DNA of 64,000 nt from a bacterium 1XD42-76 (GTDB taxonomy: Bacteria > Bacillota > Clostridia > Lachnospirales > Lachnospiraceae). Position 1 is the stretch's first letter; the number at the start of each line of letters is the position of its first letter. Below the pieces are notes generated by a model, which was not told the origin of the DNA, did not search any database, and was given only the letters and a program-made list of their open reading frames with translations. Location: the NCBI GenBank assembly GCA_009917545.1, contig QZDW01000002.1, positions 1 to 64,000 on the forward strand. Reading direction: 5' to 3'. Positions 55,735-64,000 of the stretch are shown one piece after another. Position numbers and translations under genes: made by a program.

Positions 55735-55776
55735 CTTACATATAGATTTACAACATGCAAAGGAGCAGAAAATTCT

Positions 55777-56319
55777 ATGAACAAACTTCTTGATCTTTTC
55801 CTCACCTTTGCCCGCATTGGCGGCCTGACCTTTGGCGGCGGCTATGCCATGCTCCCGATCCTCCAAAAGGAGGTCGTGGAAAAACGCGGCTGGGCGACGG
55901 AAGAGGAACTCATGGATTACTACGCCATCGGACAATGCACGCCCGGGATCATTGCTGTCAACACGGCAACCTTTGTCGGGCAGCGGACGGGCGGTGTCAT
56001 CGGCGGTATCGTCGCTACTCTGGGAGTCGTATTCCCCTCCCTGATTATCATCAGCGTTATCGCCGCCTTCATTCAGAACTTCGCGGATCTGGCCATCGTC
56101 CAGAATGCCTTCGCAGGGATCCGCGTCTGCGTCTGTGTCCTGATCTTTAATGCTGTGCTCAAGCTGTGGAAAAAATCCGTAGTCGATAAGATTACGCTCG
56201 TCATTTTCCTGGCCGTTATGCTCGGCTCCATTCTCACCGACCTCTCGCCGATTCTCTTTGTTCTTATGGCGGGCGTTGCCGGCATCTTCCTCAGCAAAAA
56301 GGAGGCGCAGACAAAATGA
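55777..56319 (+). CDS. chromate transporter, first half (CHR family)
   Basis: 180 aa. The N-terminal CHR signature (FARIGGLTFGGGYAMLPIL, then VEKRGWATEEELMDYYAIGQCTPGIIA) and about five membrane helices. In short-chain CHR systems two such proteins make one transporter. Substrate: chromate or possibly another oxyanion. The ATG at 55777 follows AAGGAG. Its stop overlaps the next gene start by 4 bp, so they are translationally coupled. Confidence 0.92.
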   Translation: MNKLLDLFLTFARIGGLTFGGGYAMLPILQKEVVEKRGWATEEELMDYYAIGQCTPGIIAVNTATFVGQRTGGVIGGIVATLGVVFPSLIIISVIAAFIQNFADLAIVQNAFAGIRVCVCVLIFNAVLKLWKKSVVDKITLVIFLAVMLGSILTDLSPILFVLMAGVAGIFLSKKEAQTK

Positions 56320-56906
56320 GTATTTATTTACAGTTATTTTATGAGTTTTTCAAAGCCGGGCTCTTCGCGGTCGGCGGAGGGATGGCCACTCTGCCGTTCC
56401 TTTACAATATCTCTGACAAGACGGGCTGGTTTTCCTATGGGCAGCTTGCCGACATGGTTGCCATTTCCGAGTCCACGCCAGGCCCCATCGGCGTCAACAT
56501 GGCAACGTATGTGGGCTTTACCACAGCCGGGATTCCCGGTTCTATCATCGCGACCGTTGGATTAATTACCCCGTCGATTATTATCATTCTGATAATTGCC
56601 GGGTTCCTGAAAGCCTTTCAGGACAGTAAATATGTAAAGTCTGCCTTTTACGGCCTGCGTCCGGCCTCAACCGGGCTGATCGCAGCAGCAGGACTTTCCG
56701 TTGTGGCACTCGTGGTTCTGCAAAAGGATCTCTATGCTGAAAGCCATAACCTGATCGACCTCATCAATCTGCCCAACATTGTCCTGATGGTTATCCTGTA
56801 TTTCTTTACAGCCCGGTTCAAAAAGACAAAAGGGCTTCATCCTGTCGTCTTTATTGCGGCCTCTGCCGTAATCGGCATCGTTTTCCGCTTCGGCGGGGCA
56901 GTTTAA
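56316..56906 (+). CDS. chromate transporter, second half (CHR family)
   Basis: 196 aa. Signature FFKAGLFAVGGGMATLPFLYNI followed by MVAISESTPGPIGVNMATYVG; about six membrane helices in inverted relation to its partner. Overlaps the first-half gene by 4 bp and ends at a bidirectional terminator. Both halves are intact. Confidence 0.92.
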   Translation: MSIYLQLFYEFFKAGLFAVGGGMATLPFLYNISDKTGWFSYGQLADMVAISESTPGPIGVNMATYVGFTTAGIPGSIIATVGLITPSIIIILIIAGFLKAFQDSKYVKSAFYGLRPASTGLIAAAGLSVVALVVLQKDLYAESHNLIDLINLPNIVLMVILYFFTARFKKTKGLHPVVFIAASAVIGIVFRFGGAV

Positions 56907-56952
56907 AAAAACGGGCACAGCAGTGTAACCTCTGCCGTGCCCGTTTTTATTT
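56907..56952. terminator. bidirectional intrinsic terminator
   Basis: AAAAAACGGGCAC and GTGCCCGTTTTT arms (with inner GCAG/CTGC possibility) lie between the convergent chromate and DUF4340 genes, with T-tracts on both strands. Confidence 0.85.
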
Positions 56953-56954
56953 TT

Positions 56955-57902
56955 CTATTCCTCCTGCTGCCTGTTCAGGAGATTGTCCACGATCGCACTG
57001 TCCACGATGGCAAGCATCTTTGAGCCGTCCAGCTGGACATAACTCGTCTTGCTTTCGGCGTCCGCATATGTCCCTACATAGACAGTGAGCGCCTGCACCT
57101 CGCCGTTATTTTTAATCTCTGCTGTAAACGTTGTGCGGTCGCTCTCTGAGATCTCCGCTGCGTACAGCTCCTGCTCGGAAGCATGGAACGTCGAGTATTC
57201 GGAAGGCTTCAGATTACAAATGCCCTCTGCAATTCTCGCCATCACTTCCTTATCCGATGAAGAATAGGCAGTTGTCTTTCCACGTACCGTCACAGAGGCC
57301 TTCTGGATATCATCCGCAGATACCGTCACATCAAGGCTGTCCCTGATTACCAGCTTTTCATAATCAAAGATCAGGGCCTCCACGGTCTGAGGCTTCAGGG
57401 TATAGTAATTTCTCTCATCCAGTGTAGCATAATAATTCCCGTTCCCATCCTTTTCACCGATCAGAACCGTGGTCTCTCCCTTCTTCCTATCCATGATAAT
57501 CAGGGAACATGAAGGGTATTCCAGACCGTAATCTGCCAGATCCGCAGGGGCATCTACCTTGGACACTGCCTGAAGATGCAGAAAATTGTCCGCCATTGCC
57601 TCAAGCTTTTCCTGGTTCAGAGGAATCTGGCTGTCCATTGCATCCATCCAGGCTCCGTCCTTTTTCTTAAACAACATATCTGTGTTCCCACTGCTGTAGC
57701 TCAACTCTGTAGGATCGTCCAGGGAGAGCAGTTCAATCTCAGCGCCGGTCCGGTCCGGTAACATCACATCATCGACCAGAGTAACTAACGGGACACTGGG
57801 AGCTGTGGATTCCACCGGTTTATCCGAACCCTTGGAGCATCCCCCGATCATGAAAGCCGCTGCGGCCATCACTGCCAGCATGCCAATTTTGTATCTTTTC
57901 AT
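56955..57902 (-). CDS. DUF4340-containing lipoprotein
   Basis: About 315 aa. Lipoprotein signal peptide with lipobox MIGGCSKG near residues 18-25. The body is a DUF4340 domain (LPDRTGAEIELLSLDDPTE, LFKKKDGAWM, GLEYPSCSLIIMDRKKGE, TLDERNYYTL). DUF4340 proteins often accompany Gld-type ABC transporters, but no such genes are nearby here. The start MKRYKIG is used; an ATG 15 codons upstream would add a non-signal-like tail. Confidence 0.85.
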   Translation of the reverse strand: MKRYKIGMLAVMAAAAFMIGGCSKGSDKPVESTAPSVPLVTLVDDVMLPDRTGAEIELLSLDDPTELSYSSGNTDMLFKKKDGAWMDAMDSQIPLNQEKLEAMADNFLHLQAVSKVDAPADLADYGLEYPSCSLIIMDRKKGETTVLIGEKDGNGNYYATLDERNYYTLKPQTVEALIFDYEKLVIRDSLDVTVSADDIQKASVTVRGKTTAYSSSDKEVMARIAEGICNLKPSEYSTFHASEQELYAAEISESDRTTFTAEIKNNGEVQALTVYVGTYADAESKTSYVQLDGSKMLAIVDSAIVDNLLNRQQEE

Positions 57903-58108
57903 TCTCCTCATCCTTCCATTGTCTTTTCTTGTCAAAGCCGTCTGCACCCATCACCTGATGCGCATATGAAGATACAGGAAACTTCACAAAACGACCTGAA
58001 AATCATAAAACATGATACCACACGCATCTGTAAAATGCAAGAATGAAAGACCTTACAAAATTCACCTGAAAAACCTTACAGTGGCAGTTTTTCCGGGACA
58101 TCACCAGC

Positions 58109-58546
58109 TTATGTATCCCGTTCCATCTCCCTTAATGAGGCCAGTATTTTCGTTACTTTGCCGATTGCCTCCTGCATCTGCCTTTTTGCCATGTCAATTT
58201 TTGACTGTACCATCCAGTCAACAAAAAAACTGTCAAAAAAGAAGTCTGCGAATGTGAGAAACTCCCCAACGGAAACCGAGAGATCAAGTACCTGATCTAC
58301 GTCTGCAAGCTCCTCTTTAAATGCTTTCATATTTTGTTTCGCATCCTCAATGTAGCCTCTGGCCCTGTCAAGCCTGGAATGCTTGACAAACGTGGAAAGG
58401 AGCCCTCCGCCGAACATGTCGAAAAGCCCCCAGCTTTTCGCACTTCTCAGCGCTTCATCGGCTTTATTAAGGCTCTGCAATACCCTCTCGCCGGCAAGAA
58501 TGGCTTCTCTGATCTCTTTCCTTTCCTGTTCCCCGTTATCCTTCAT
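58109..58546 (-). CDS. small helical protein, partner of EcsC-like gene
   Basis: 145 aa, largely alpha-helical (NKADEALRSAKSWGLFDMFGGG, LDRARGYIEDAKQNMKAF, SKIDMAKRQMQEAIGKV) with a Phe-rich middle segment (FADFFFDSFFVDW) that could insert into or lie on a membrane. I do not recognise a named family; similar proteins occur with EcsC in Clostridia to my knowledge but function is unknown. Its start overlaps the end of the EcsC gene by 11 bp, so both are translated together. Confidence 0.75.
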   Translation of the reverse strand: MKDNGEQERKEIREAILAGERVLQSLNKADEALRSAKSWGLFDMFGGGLLSTFVKHSRLDRARGYIEDAKQNMKAFKEELADVDQVLDLSVSVGEFLTFADFFFDSFFVDWMVQSKIDMAKRQMQEAIGKVTKILASLREMERDT

Positions 58547-59363
58547 ATTCTTTCTGCCCCCTCTCCCTCCACAATTCCCGTTTCCATTTTAGCAGAAACC
58601 GCTTTCTGTACTTGATCTTCGCATAAGACTGTATGCGGTTTAAATATATCACATCGCAGGCGCCGCCAAGCACGCCTGCAACAGGCACTCCCTGAAGGAA
58701 CTTCATATAGAGCAGCTCACCGGAAAGCAGACTGCATGTTTTTTCCATCCTGTCCTTTTGCTGGTACGATTCCGGCAGCGTGCCGTGTTCGATAAACCGT
58801 TCACATTCTTCCTCTGCCTTCAAAAATTCTCCGCCATATGTAAGCGCCCCCTGAATCAGCAACAAAATCCAGTATTTTTCTTCTTCCTCTTCGTGTCCAA
58901 AACCATAATAGCTGCCCAATTCATAAAGTGATTTAAAAATCATAGCCGTAAATAAAGGAATGTCCGGAAGGCCCACTCCCAGTAACCCCAATCCGAGTCC
59001 CTCCGCCCCTGCAAGCACCAGATTCCTGCTGCCGGCAACGGCGGCTTTTTTTGAAAATGCCCGCAGGCTTTTTCTCGATTCCTTCAGACCAGCCGCATAG
59101 GCGTTCATCTTGTACTGCCTCTCTGCGGCCTCGCTGCCGTACATTTTCTCAATCATCCCCGTCCCATTCGCAAAAAGGAAGGAAAATGCCCCGTAAAATG
59201 CCTGCCGCAGCTTCTCGTCGAGCTTTGGAGGAACCTTATCTGTGAGAACACGGTTTAAAATGCTCTCCCGCCCCGAAAGCTGTCTGTTCCGAAATGCCTC
59301 CTCCGCTTTTAATACTGCCTTAAGCTCCCTCTCCCAGGCGCTCCTTTTCTTCCACCAGACCAT
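58536..59363 (-). CDS. EcsC-family protein
   Basis: About 275 aa. The EcsC pattern is visible: WERELKAVLKAEEAFRNRQ, VPPKLDEKLRQAFYGAFSFLF, AGAEGLGLGLLGVGLPDIPLF (glycine-rich hydrophobic region) and VPVAGVLGGACDVIYLNRIQ. EcsC has no settled function; in B. subtilis it lies with an ABC transporter that affects secretion, which is not present here. The start MVWWKKR follows GAGGTGAG. Confidence 0.85.
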   Translation of the reverse strand: MVWWKKRSAWERELKAVLKAEEAFRNRQLSGRESILNRVLTDKVPPKLDEKLRQAFYGAFSFLFANGTGMIEKMYGSEAAERQYKMNAYAAGLKESRKSLRAFSKKAAVAGSRNLVLAGAEGLGLGLLGVGLPDIPLFTAMIFKSLYELGSYYGFGHEEEEEKYWILLLIQGALTYGGEFLKAEEECERFIEHGTLPESYQQKDRMEKTCSLLSGELLYMKFLQGVPVAGVLGGACDVIYLNRIQSYAKIKYRKRFLLKWKRELWRERGQKEYEG

Positions 59364-59553
59364 ATCACGTCTCACCTCTTTTTTAAGTATACCAATCCTG
59401 CAAGGCCTTGTAAATAGTATTTCACGGAAACCGTTCATCTGTCCTCAGGGCCTGTACAGTCCAGGTTTCAAAATCATTCCGGAAAAACGTCGCCCTGAAA
59501 AAACAGTTCCTGGAAAAACTGGAAAAACATCTCAAAAAATTTGAAAAATATTG

Positions 59554-59582
59554 TTGACAATTCCGTCATTTTATATTATACT
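59554..59582 (+). promoter_or_regulatory. consensus promoter of the tRNA operon
   Basis: TTGACA (59554-59559), 17-base spacer, TATACT (59577-59582), 12 bp before the first tRNA. Confidence 0.85.
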
Positions 59583-59594
59583 ACCAAACGTAAT

Positions 59595-59668
59595 CGAGGC
59601 GTGGCTCAGTTTGGTAGAGCGCTGCGTTCGGGACGCAGAGGTCGCAAGTTCGAATCTTGTCGCCTCGA
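59595..59668 (+). tRNA. tRNA-Pro (anticodon CGG)
   Basis: Acceptor CGAGGCG pairs with CGCCTCG; anticodon stem CTGCG/CGCAG with loop TTCGGGA, anticodon CGG. T-loop GTTCGAATC. Reads CCG codons. CCA is not encoded. Confidence 0.95.
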
Positions 59669-59678
59669 TTGGAAAGAT

Positions 59679-59750
59679 GGCCTGTTGGTCAAGCGGTCAA
59701 GACGACGCCCTCTCACGGCGTAAACCCGGGTTCGATTCCCGGACAGGTCA
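59679..59750 (+). tRNA. tRNA-Glu (anticodon CTC)
   Basis: Acceptor GGCCTGT pairs with ACAGGTC; anticodon stem ACGCC/GGCGT with loop CTCTCAC, anticodon CTC. T-arm CCGGGTTCGATTCCCGG. Reads GAG codons. Confidence 0.95.
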
Positions 59751-59786
59751 TTCGCTGTTTTTGATAACAGTGTTTTATGAAGGATT

Positions 59787-59859
<73 letters not shown>

Positions 59860-59886
59860 TTCTGTAAAGAGGTCTGAGACCTTGGG

Positions 59887-59918
59887 AATGCGTAATCAGT
59901 GCAGATTACGCATTTTTT
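59887..59918 (+). terminator. intrinsic terminator of the tRNA operon
   Basis: AATGCGTAATC, six-base loop, GATTACGCATT, then TTTT. Perfect 11-bp stem. From 59919 to 60100 no gene is seen. Confidence 0.9.
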
Positions 59919-60100
59919 GTTATTGTTATATTCTCCTGATTTCCAATCTTCCAGTGAATCCTCTTCCCTGTTCCTGATATCTTCCTGCAAAGTTTTCCGG
60001 ATATTCCTCTGCTCCTCTATAGAGAAAACTGCCTGCAAAAGCTCCCTCCCGGCGCCTCTGCGGCAGTTCCCTCTCTTTGGTTCTCCCTTATAAGCCCATG

Positions 60101-60424
60101 TTACATCATCTTTTTGATCGTCTCACAGAGCTCTTCGACGGCTTCCTCTTCCTTTCCCTCTTTGATGTCCTGTACCACACATGTCTTGATATGGTTGGAC
60201 AGAAGAACCTTGCAGAAACCGTTTAAGGCCGACTGCACAGCCGATACCTGTACCAGGATATCTGTGCAGTAGCGTTCCTCCTGCACCATTGCTTTGATCC
60301 CCCGCACCTGTCCCTCGATACGGTTCAGGCGGCTTATGAGATCCTTTTCTTCCTTTGGATCCCGGTGCTTATGCTTTGTCCCGGCATCTGCCGTTTTGTT
60401 CTTTTTCTCCTTATTTTCCTCCAA
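60101..60424 (-). CDS. csoR: CsoR-family copper-sensing repressor
   Basis: 107 aa. Four-helix CsoR fold with the Cu(I) triad Cys53 (RYCTDILVQV), His78 and Cys82 (NHIKTCVVQ), so a true copper sensor rather than an RcnR or FrmR type. The first 25 residues are charged and variable. The start is a TTG with GAGGGAGG seven bases upstream. It lies 59 bp downstream of copA and a candidate operator sits in the copA promoter, giving a simple autoregulated copper-export operon. Confidence 0.92.
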   Translation of the reverse strand: MEENKEKKNKTADAGTKHKHRDPKEEKDLISRLNRIEGQVRGIKAMVQEERYCTDILVQVSAVQSALNGFCKVLLSNHIKTCVVQDIKEGKEEEAVEELCETIKKMM

Positions 60425-60483
60425 GCTTATGCCTCCCTCTTGCCTGTATTCTATGGACAGCGCGGCAGCTCCCCGGCGGCTTA

Positions 60484-63006
60484 TCAGCCGACCACCTTAT
60501 AATCCTGATCCTCGACCGCTTTCCTCAGAACCTCGTCTGCCACATCCTGAGACAGTGTAACGACTGCGGTTCCTGATACATGGCTGACTGCTGCGCTCTC
60601 CACGCCGGCAACCGCCTCCAGGCACTTCTTTACACGCGCCTCACAGTGCTCACACATCATGCCCTCGATCTTTAATGTTTTCTCCATTGTTTTGTTCTCC
60701 TCTCTCATCGTTGTTTTTGCCTTATATTTCTTATCCTTCTCAGCATTTCGCATATCGAAGAAATTAAGCCTCAGTGCATTCGAAACGACACAGAAACTGG
60801 AAAGGCTCATCGCTGCCGCACCGAACATCGGATTCAGTTTCCAGCCAAAGAACGGGATCCACAGGCCTGCTGCCAGAGGGATTCCCACAACATTATAAAA
60901 AAACGCCCAAAACAGATTTTCATGGATGTTTTTTAATGTTGCCCGGCTCAGCCTGACGGCTGCCGGTACGTCGGATAAACGGCTCTTCATGAGCACAACG
61001 TCAGCCGCGTCAATCGCAATATCCGTACCGGCTCCGATAGCGATACCGATATCGGCTCTCGTAAGTGCCGGGGCATCATTGATGCCGTCGCCTACCATCG
61101 CCACGCGCCCTTTTTGTTTCAGGGAACGGATCACGCTTTCCTTTCCGTCCGGAAGAACATCTGCAATCACCTCATCGACACCAGCCTGATTTCCCACTGC
61201 TCTGGCAGTACGTGCGTTATCTCCGGTCAGCATCACGACATGGATCCCCATGTTCTGAAGCTCTTTCACGGCCTGCGGGCTGTCCTCCTTTATCGTATCG
61301 GCAACTGCAATGATTCCCAGGAATGAATCTCCCAGGCCGAAGAACAGCGGCGTCTTTCCTTCCTCCGCCAGCTTCTGCGCCTGTTCCTTAAGATCCTCCG
61401 GCACTTGTCCTCTGCTTTCGGCAAACTTGAGATTCCCCCCAAACAATACTGCTTTGTTCCATGTGCCTGTAAGGCCGTTCCCCGGAAGCGCCTGGAAATC
61501 AGTGATCTCTTCCGCACGGATTCCGCGCTCCCCGCCTTTTTTAAGCACTGCCTTAGCCAGCGGGTGCTCACTTCTCATTTCCAGCGCATACGCCATGCGA
61601 AGAAGTTCCTCCTCCGTTGTCCCTGCGGCCGGAATCATATCCGTTACGCGCGGTTCGCCGCTCGTGATCGTACCCGTCTTATCCAGAGCCACGATATCAA
61701 CCTTTCCTGCCTCCTCCAGGGAGACGGCAGTCTTAAACAGAATCCCGTTTTTGGCGCCCATGCCATTACCGACCATGATCGCTACCGGAGTCGCAAGGCC
61801 CAGGGCACACGGACAGCTAATCACCAGCACGGAGATTCCCCGCGCAAGGGCGAATCCGATACTCTCTCCGGCAAGCAGCCAGACGACGATCGTAACAGCC
61901 GCTACTGCGATCACAGCAGGGACAAACACGCCGGAAACTTTGTCGGCAACCTTGGCAATCGGCGCCTTGGTCGCCGCTGCATCGCTGACCATCTTAATGA
62001 TCTGAGACAGCGTCGTATCCTCGCCGACCCTGGTAGCTTCACAGCGAATAAATCCGGACTGATTCACAGTCGCCGCCGACACCAGATCTCCTTCGGCCTT
62101 ATCAACCGGGATACTCTCTCCGGTCAGCGCCGCCTCATTGACCGCACTGTTTCCCTCTAAGACAACGCCATCCACCGGGATATTCTCTCCCGGCCGTACC
62201 ACGAAAATATCGCCCTTTTTCACCTGGCCGACAGGCACCACTGCTTCCACGCCGTCCTGCACAATCGTCGCGGTCTTGGGCGCTAGCTTCATGAGGCTCT
62301 TTAATGCATCCGTCGTCCGCCCCTTCGAACGTGCTTCCAGCATCTTACCTACGGTAATCAGCGTCAGGATCATGGCAGCCGACTCAAAATAGAATTCATG
62401 CATGTAAGCCATGACACCGGCCATATCGCCCTTTGCCTGGGCATCTGTCATCGCAAACAGCGCGTAGGTACTGTACACAAACGATGCCCCGGAGCCAAGC
62501 GCCACCAGTGTATCCATATTCGGCGCCCGGTGAAGAAGCCCCCTAAAACCGCTTACAAAAAACTTCTGATTCACAGCCATGACAGCAACTGTGAGCAAAA
62601 GCTGTAAAAGCCCCATCGCAACGTGGTTTTTCGCGAGAAACTCAGGAGCCGGCCAGCCCCACATCATATGTCCCATTGAAAAATACATGAGTACAATGAG
62701 GAAACCCAGAGAAGAATACAGGCGTTTCTTTAAAACAGGGGTCTCCCGGTCCGCCAGGGCATCCTCTGCATTTCCTGAGACCGGCAATGTCCTGCTTCCG
62801 TCTGCTTCTCCCTTTTTTGAAGCGCCGTATCCGGCCTCCTCTACCGCCTTTACGACCTCCTCTGCCAAAGCCGTTCCTTCTACTCCCATCGAATTCGTCA
62901 AAAGGCTCACGGAGCAGGATGTCACTCCCGGAACCTTGGACACTGCTTTCTCCACGCGGGCGCTGCAGGCGGCGCAGCTCATTCCCGTAACGGTATATTG
63001 CTCCAT
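60484..63006 (-). CDS. copA: Cu(I)-exporting P1B-type ATPase with N- and C-terminal HMA domains
   Basis: 840 aa. N-terminal heavy-metal-associated domain with [10 protein letters not shown] (residues 8-17), eight membrane helices, CPC in [13 protein letters not shown], phosphorylation site DKTGTIT, TGES in ALTGESIP, and [11 protein letters not shown]. After the last helix a charged linker leads to a second HMA domain with [10 protein letters not shown] and ending QDYKVVG. Most CopA proteins have all HMA domains at the N-terminus; the C-terminal one here looks like a fused CopZ chaperone. First gene of the operon with csoR. Start codon ATG with GGGAG upstream. Confidence 0.95.
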   Translation of the reverse strand: MEQYTVTGMSCAACSARVEKAVSKVPGVTSCSVSLLTNSMGVEGTALAEEVVKAVEEAGYGASKKGEADGSRTLPVSGNAEDALADRETPVLKKRLYSSLGFLIVLMYFSMGHMMWGWPAPEFLAKNHVAMGLLQLLLTVAVMAVNQKFFVSGFRGLLHRAPNMDTLVALGSGASFVYSTYALFAMTDAQAKGDMAGVMAYMHEFYFESAAMILTLITVGKMLEARSKGRTTDALKSLMKLAPKTATIVQDGVEAVVPVGQVKKGDIFVVRPGENIPVDGVVLEGNSAVNEAALTGESIPVDKAEGDLVSAATVNQSGFIRCEATRVGEDTTLSQIIKMVSDAAATKAPIAKVADKVSGVFVPAVIAVAAVTIVVWLLAGESIGFALARGISVLVISCPCALGLATPVAIMVGNGMGAKNGILFKTAVSLEEAGKVDIVALDKTGTITSGEPRVTDMIPAAGTTEEELLRMAYALEMRSEHPLAKAVLKKGGERGIRAEEITDFQALPGNGLTGTWNKAVLFGGNLKFAESRGQVPEDLKEQAQKLAEEGKTPLFFGLGDSFLGIIAVADTIKEDSPQAVKELQNMGIHVVMLTGDNARTARAVGNQAGVDEVIADVLPDGKESVIRSLKQKGRVAMVGDGINDAPALTRADIGIAIGAGTDIAIDAADVVLMKSRLSDVPAAVRLSRATLKNIHENLFWAFFYNVVGIPLAAGLWIPFFGWKLNPMFGAAAMSLSSFCVVSNALRLNFFDMRNAEKDKKYKAKTTMREENKTMEKTLKIEGMMCEHCEARVKKCLEAVAGVESAAVSHVSGTAVVTLSQDVADEVLRKAVEDQDYKVVG

Positions 63007-63037
63007 AGTATACTCCCTTCTGGACTTTTATATATCT

Positions 63038-63056
63038 TATACCATTACCCGGTATA
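63038..63056. promoter_or_regulatory. candidate CsoR operator
   Basis: Perfect inverted repeat TATACC-N7-GGTATA (inner bases ATTACCC on the plus strand). It covers the transcription start region just after the copA -10 box, the usual place for CsoR repression. CsoR sites in other Firmicutes have the form TACC-GG-TA. Confidence 0.7.
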
Positions 63057-63061
63057 TCTAT

Positions 63062-63089
63062 ATAATATCATATTTTTCCAGATTGTCAA
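63062..63089 (-). promoter_or_regulatory. sigma-A promoter of copA-csoR
   Basis: Minus strand TTGACA (63089-63084), 16-base spacer, TATTAT (63067-63062). The operator follows directly downstream. Confidence 0.75.
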
Positions 63090-63111
63090 TCCCCGTTTTC
63101 CCATATCAAAA

Positions 63112-63164
63112 CGCCGGGAGCCTCTCCCCGCACTCTGTAATGATACAGGTTGGCGCTCCCGGCG
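63112..63164 (-). terminator. terminator downstream of polC
   Basis: CGCCGGGAGC and GCTCCCGGCG form a 10-bp GC stem with a 33-base loop; minus strand continues TTTTGA. It insulates copA from polC transcription. In the 380-bp gap 63007-63388 the only other features are the copA promoter and operator and the hairpin near polC. Confidence 0.7.
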
Positions 63165-63336
63165 ATTCGGTTTTCCGGATCGGACGGCTCTCTTTTCTAT
63201 TCCACGATCCGTTTTCCTTTCCACTTCCTGCCTATCACTTTTCATGTAATCGAAACTTTGTTCGTAACGACTGCTTTTTCCGCCATATCTCTTCTCCCCA
63301 TCTTCCTGTCCTGAGCGGCCGCGGCCTTAAGGCTGC

Positions 63337-63384
63337 GGCCGGCTGCGTCTGGCTCCGCGCATGCGCCCAGACAGGCAGCCGGCC
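63337..63384. repeat. large GC-rich hairpin just after polC
   Basis: GGCCGGCTGC (63337-63346) pairs with GCAGCCGGCC (63375-63384), extended by TCTGG/CCAGA. It begins five bases past the polC stop. No T-tract, but it could stabilise the mRNA 3' end. Confidence 0.6.
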
Positions 63385-63388
63385 CCTG

Positions 63389-64000
63389 CTACAGATCAAA
63401 CAGCGACAATTGATTGCTCTCCGGCAGATCCTTTAAAATTCCCAGCTCCGCCATCAGGTCACAGAGCGTCTTGCCGACCTTGGCCCGGTTCCTGAAATCT
63501 TCCTTTGACAGAAACGCCCCGTCCTTTGCCGCCTCCTCGATCGAATCCGCCGCCTTTTCTCCCAGCCCGTCGATGCTGTTAATCGAAGGCATCAGCTTAT
63601 CGTCAATGATCTGAAACTGCCTGGCTTTGGCCCTGTAGAGATCCATCGGCATAAACTCATACCCCCTGGCGTACATTTCCTGCACAATACGCATGTCACG
63701 TAATGTATCCTGTTCCTTTTTGGAGAGAGAATCCAACCGCCTTTTATAGTCCGCCAGATGGAATTCCAGCTTATCACGCCCCAGACACATAAGCCCATAG
63801 GAGAAGCCGTTTGCACGGATGCTGAAAAATGCCGCATAATACGCGAGCGGATAGAACACTTTACAGTAGGCAATGCGCCAGGCCATCATGACATAGGCAG
63901 CCGCATGCGCCTTGGGGAACATGTATTTAATCTTCTTACACGACCAGATATACCAGTCCGGAACGCCTTTTTCCACCATTGCCTCTTCCCACTCCGGCTT
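63389..64000 (-). CDS. polC: DNA polymerase III PolC-type alpha subunit, C-terminal part (cut by window edge)
   Basis: The visible 204 residues are the PolC C-terminus: VPDWYIWSCKKIKYMFPKAHAAAYVMMAWRIAYCK-type core (short quote: MFPKAHAAAYVMMA), YPLAYYAAFFSIRA, LMPSINSIDGLGEKAADSIEEA (helix-hairpin-helix) and a clamp-binding QLSLFDL at the very end. The gene runs on to the right beyond the window. It replicates the chromosome in Firmicutes together with DnaG-primed synthesis. Confidence 0.95.
   Translation of the reverse strand, partial: KPEWEEAMVEKGVPDWYIWSCKKIKYMFPKAHAAAYVMMAWRIAYCKVFYPLAYYAAFFSIRANGFSYGLMCLGRDKLEFHLADYKRRLDSLSKKEQDTLRDMRIVQEMYARGYEFMPMDLYRAKARQFQIIDDKLMPSINSIDGLGEKAADSIEEAAKDGAFLSKEDFRNRAKVGKTLCDLMAELGILKDLPESNQLSLFDL

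Overview
The window looks like chromosomal DNA of a spore-forming Clostridia, most likely a Lachnospiraceae (Clostridium/Hungatella/Enterocloster-type). The evidence is a sporulation sigma-K gene, a SleB-type spore cortex hydrolase, a PolC-type DNA polymerase, a TGS-domain nucleoside kinase, a ParE/ParC pair, and core replication and transcription genes in a Firmicutes order. Base composition is near 50% GC in the core but clearly AT-rich in about 1-5.4 kb and 33.5-35.2 kb, which reads as acquired DNA. Most genes lie on the minus strand.

Layout. 0.1-5.1 kb: a self-contained AT-rich minus-strand operon of a Vsr-like endonuclease, a protein with two GHKL ATPase modules, and a receiver-like protein; this is the best candidate for an undescribed defence system. 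5.4-6.7 kb: sigK without a pro-sequence, and a sleB-like gene. 7.1-14.5 kb: dipeptidase, flavin reductase, iron alcohol dehydrogenase, and a three-gene ABC system with a large secreted partner. 14.8-23.8 kb: AraC/GyrI regulator, RNase P RNA, nucleoside kinase, Nif3-like protein, trmK, rpoD, dnaG and a dgt gene broken by a 67-bp tandem duplication.

24-32.7 kb is accessory: MFS transporters, a GNAT-cytidine deaminase fusion, a decaying sugar/polyol locus (GPH symporter lacking its first helix, a collapsed zinc dehydrogenase, a ROK regulator), an HD phosphohydrolase, a DUF5655 protein and an Mrr-type endonuclease. 33.1-34.4 kb is a graveyard of defence genes (an hsdS with three lesions fused to a helicase fragment). 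34.4-38.8 kb: MBL hydrolase, acetyltransferase, EFR1 ferredoxin and DacF-like carboxypeptidase. 39.2-42 kb (plus strand): polysaccharide deacetylase followed by a broken N4/N6 DNA methyltransferase. 42-50.5 kb: two CobW-family metal GTPases, a beta-helix protein, topB, a DMT exporter, galM and asd. 50.6-54.8 kb: parC and parE. 55-59.4 kb: a choline-binding-protein remnant, a two-gene chromate transporter, a DUF4340 lipoprotein and an EcsC pair. 59.6-59.9 kb: three tRNAs (Pro, Glu, Thr). 60-63 kb: copA and csoR with a visible operator. 63.4 kb to the right edge: the 3' end of polC.

A repeat of about 106-107 bp, not explained by any gene, occurs at four intergenic sites (two of them in tandem): 6888-7101, about 30445-30531, about 32820-32918 and 36365-36511. 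Three of the four bracket the scrambled defence region. Together with the internal deletions, the tandem duplication and the broken restriction-modification genes, this suggests a genome with frequent small rearrangements.
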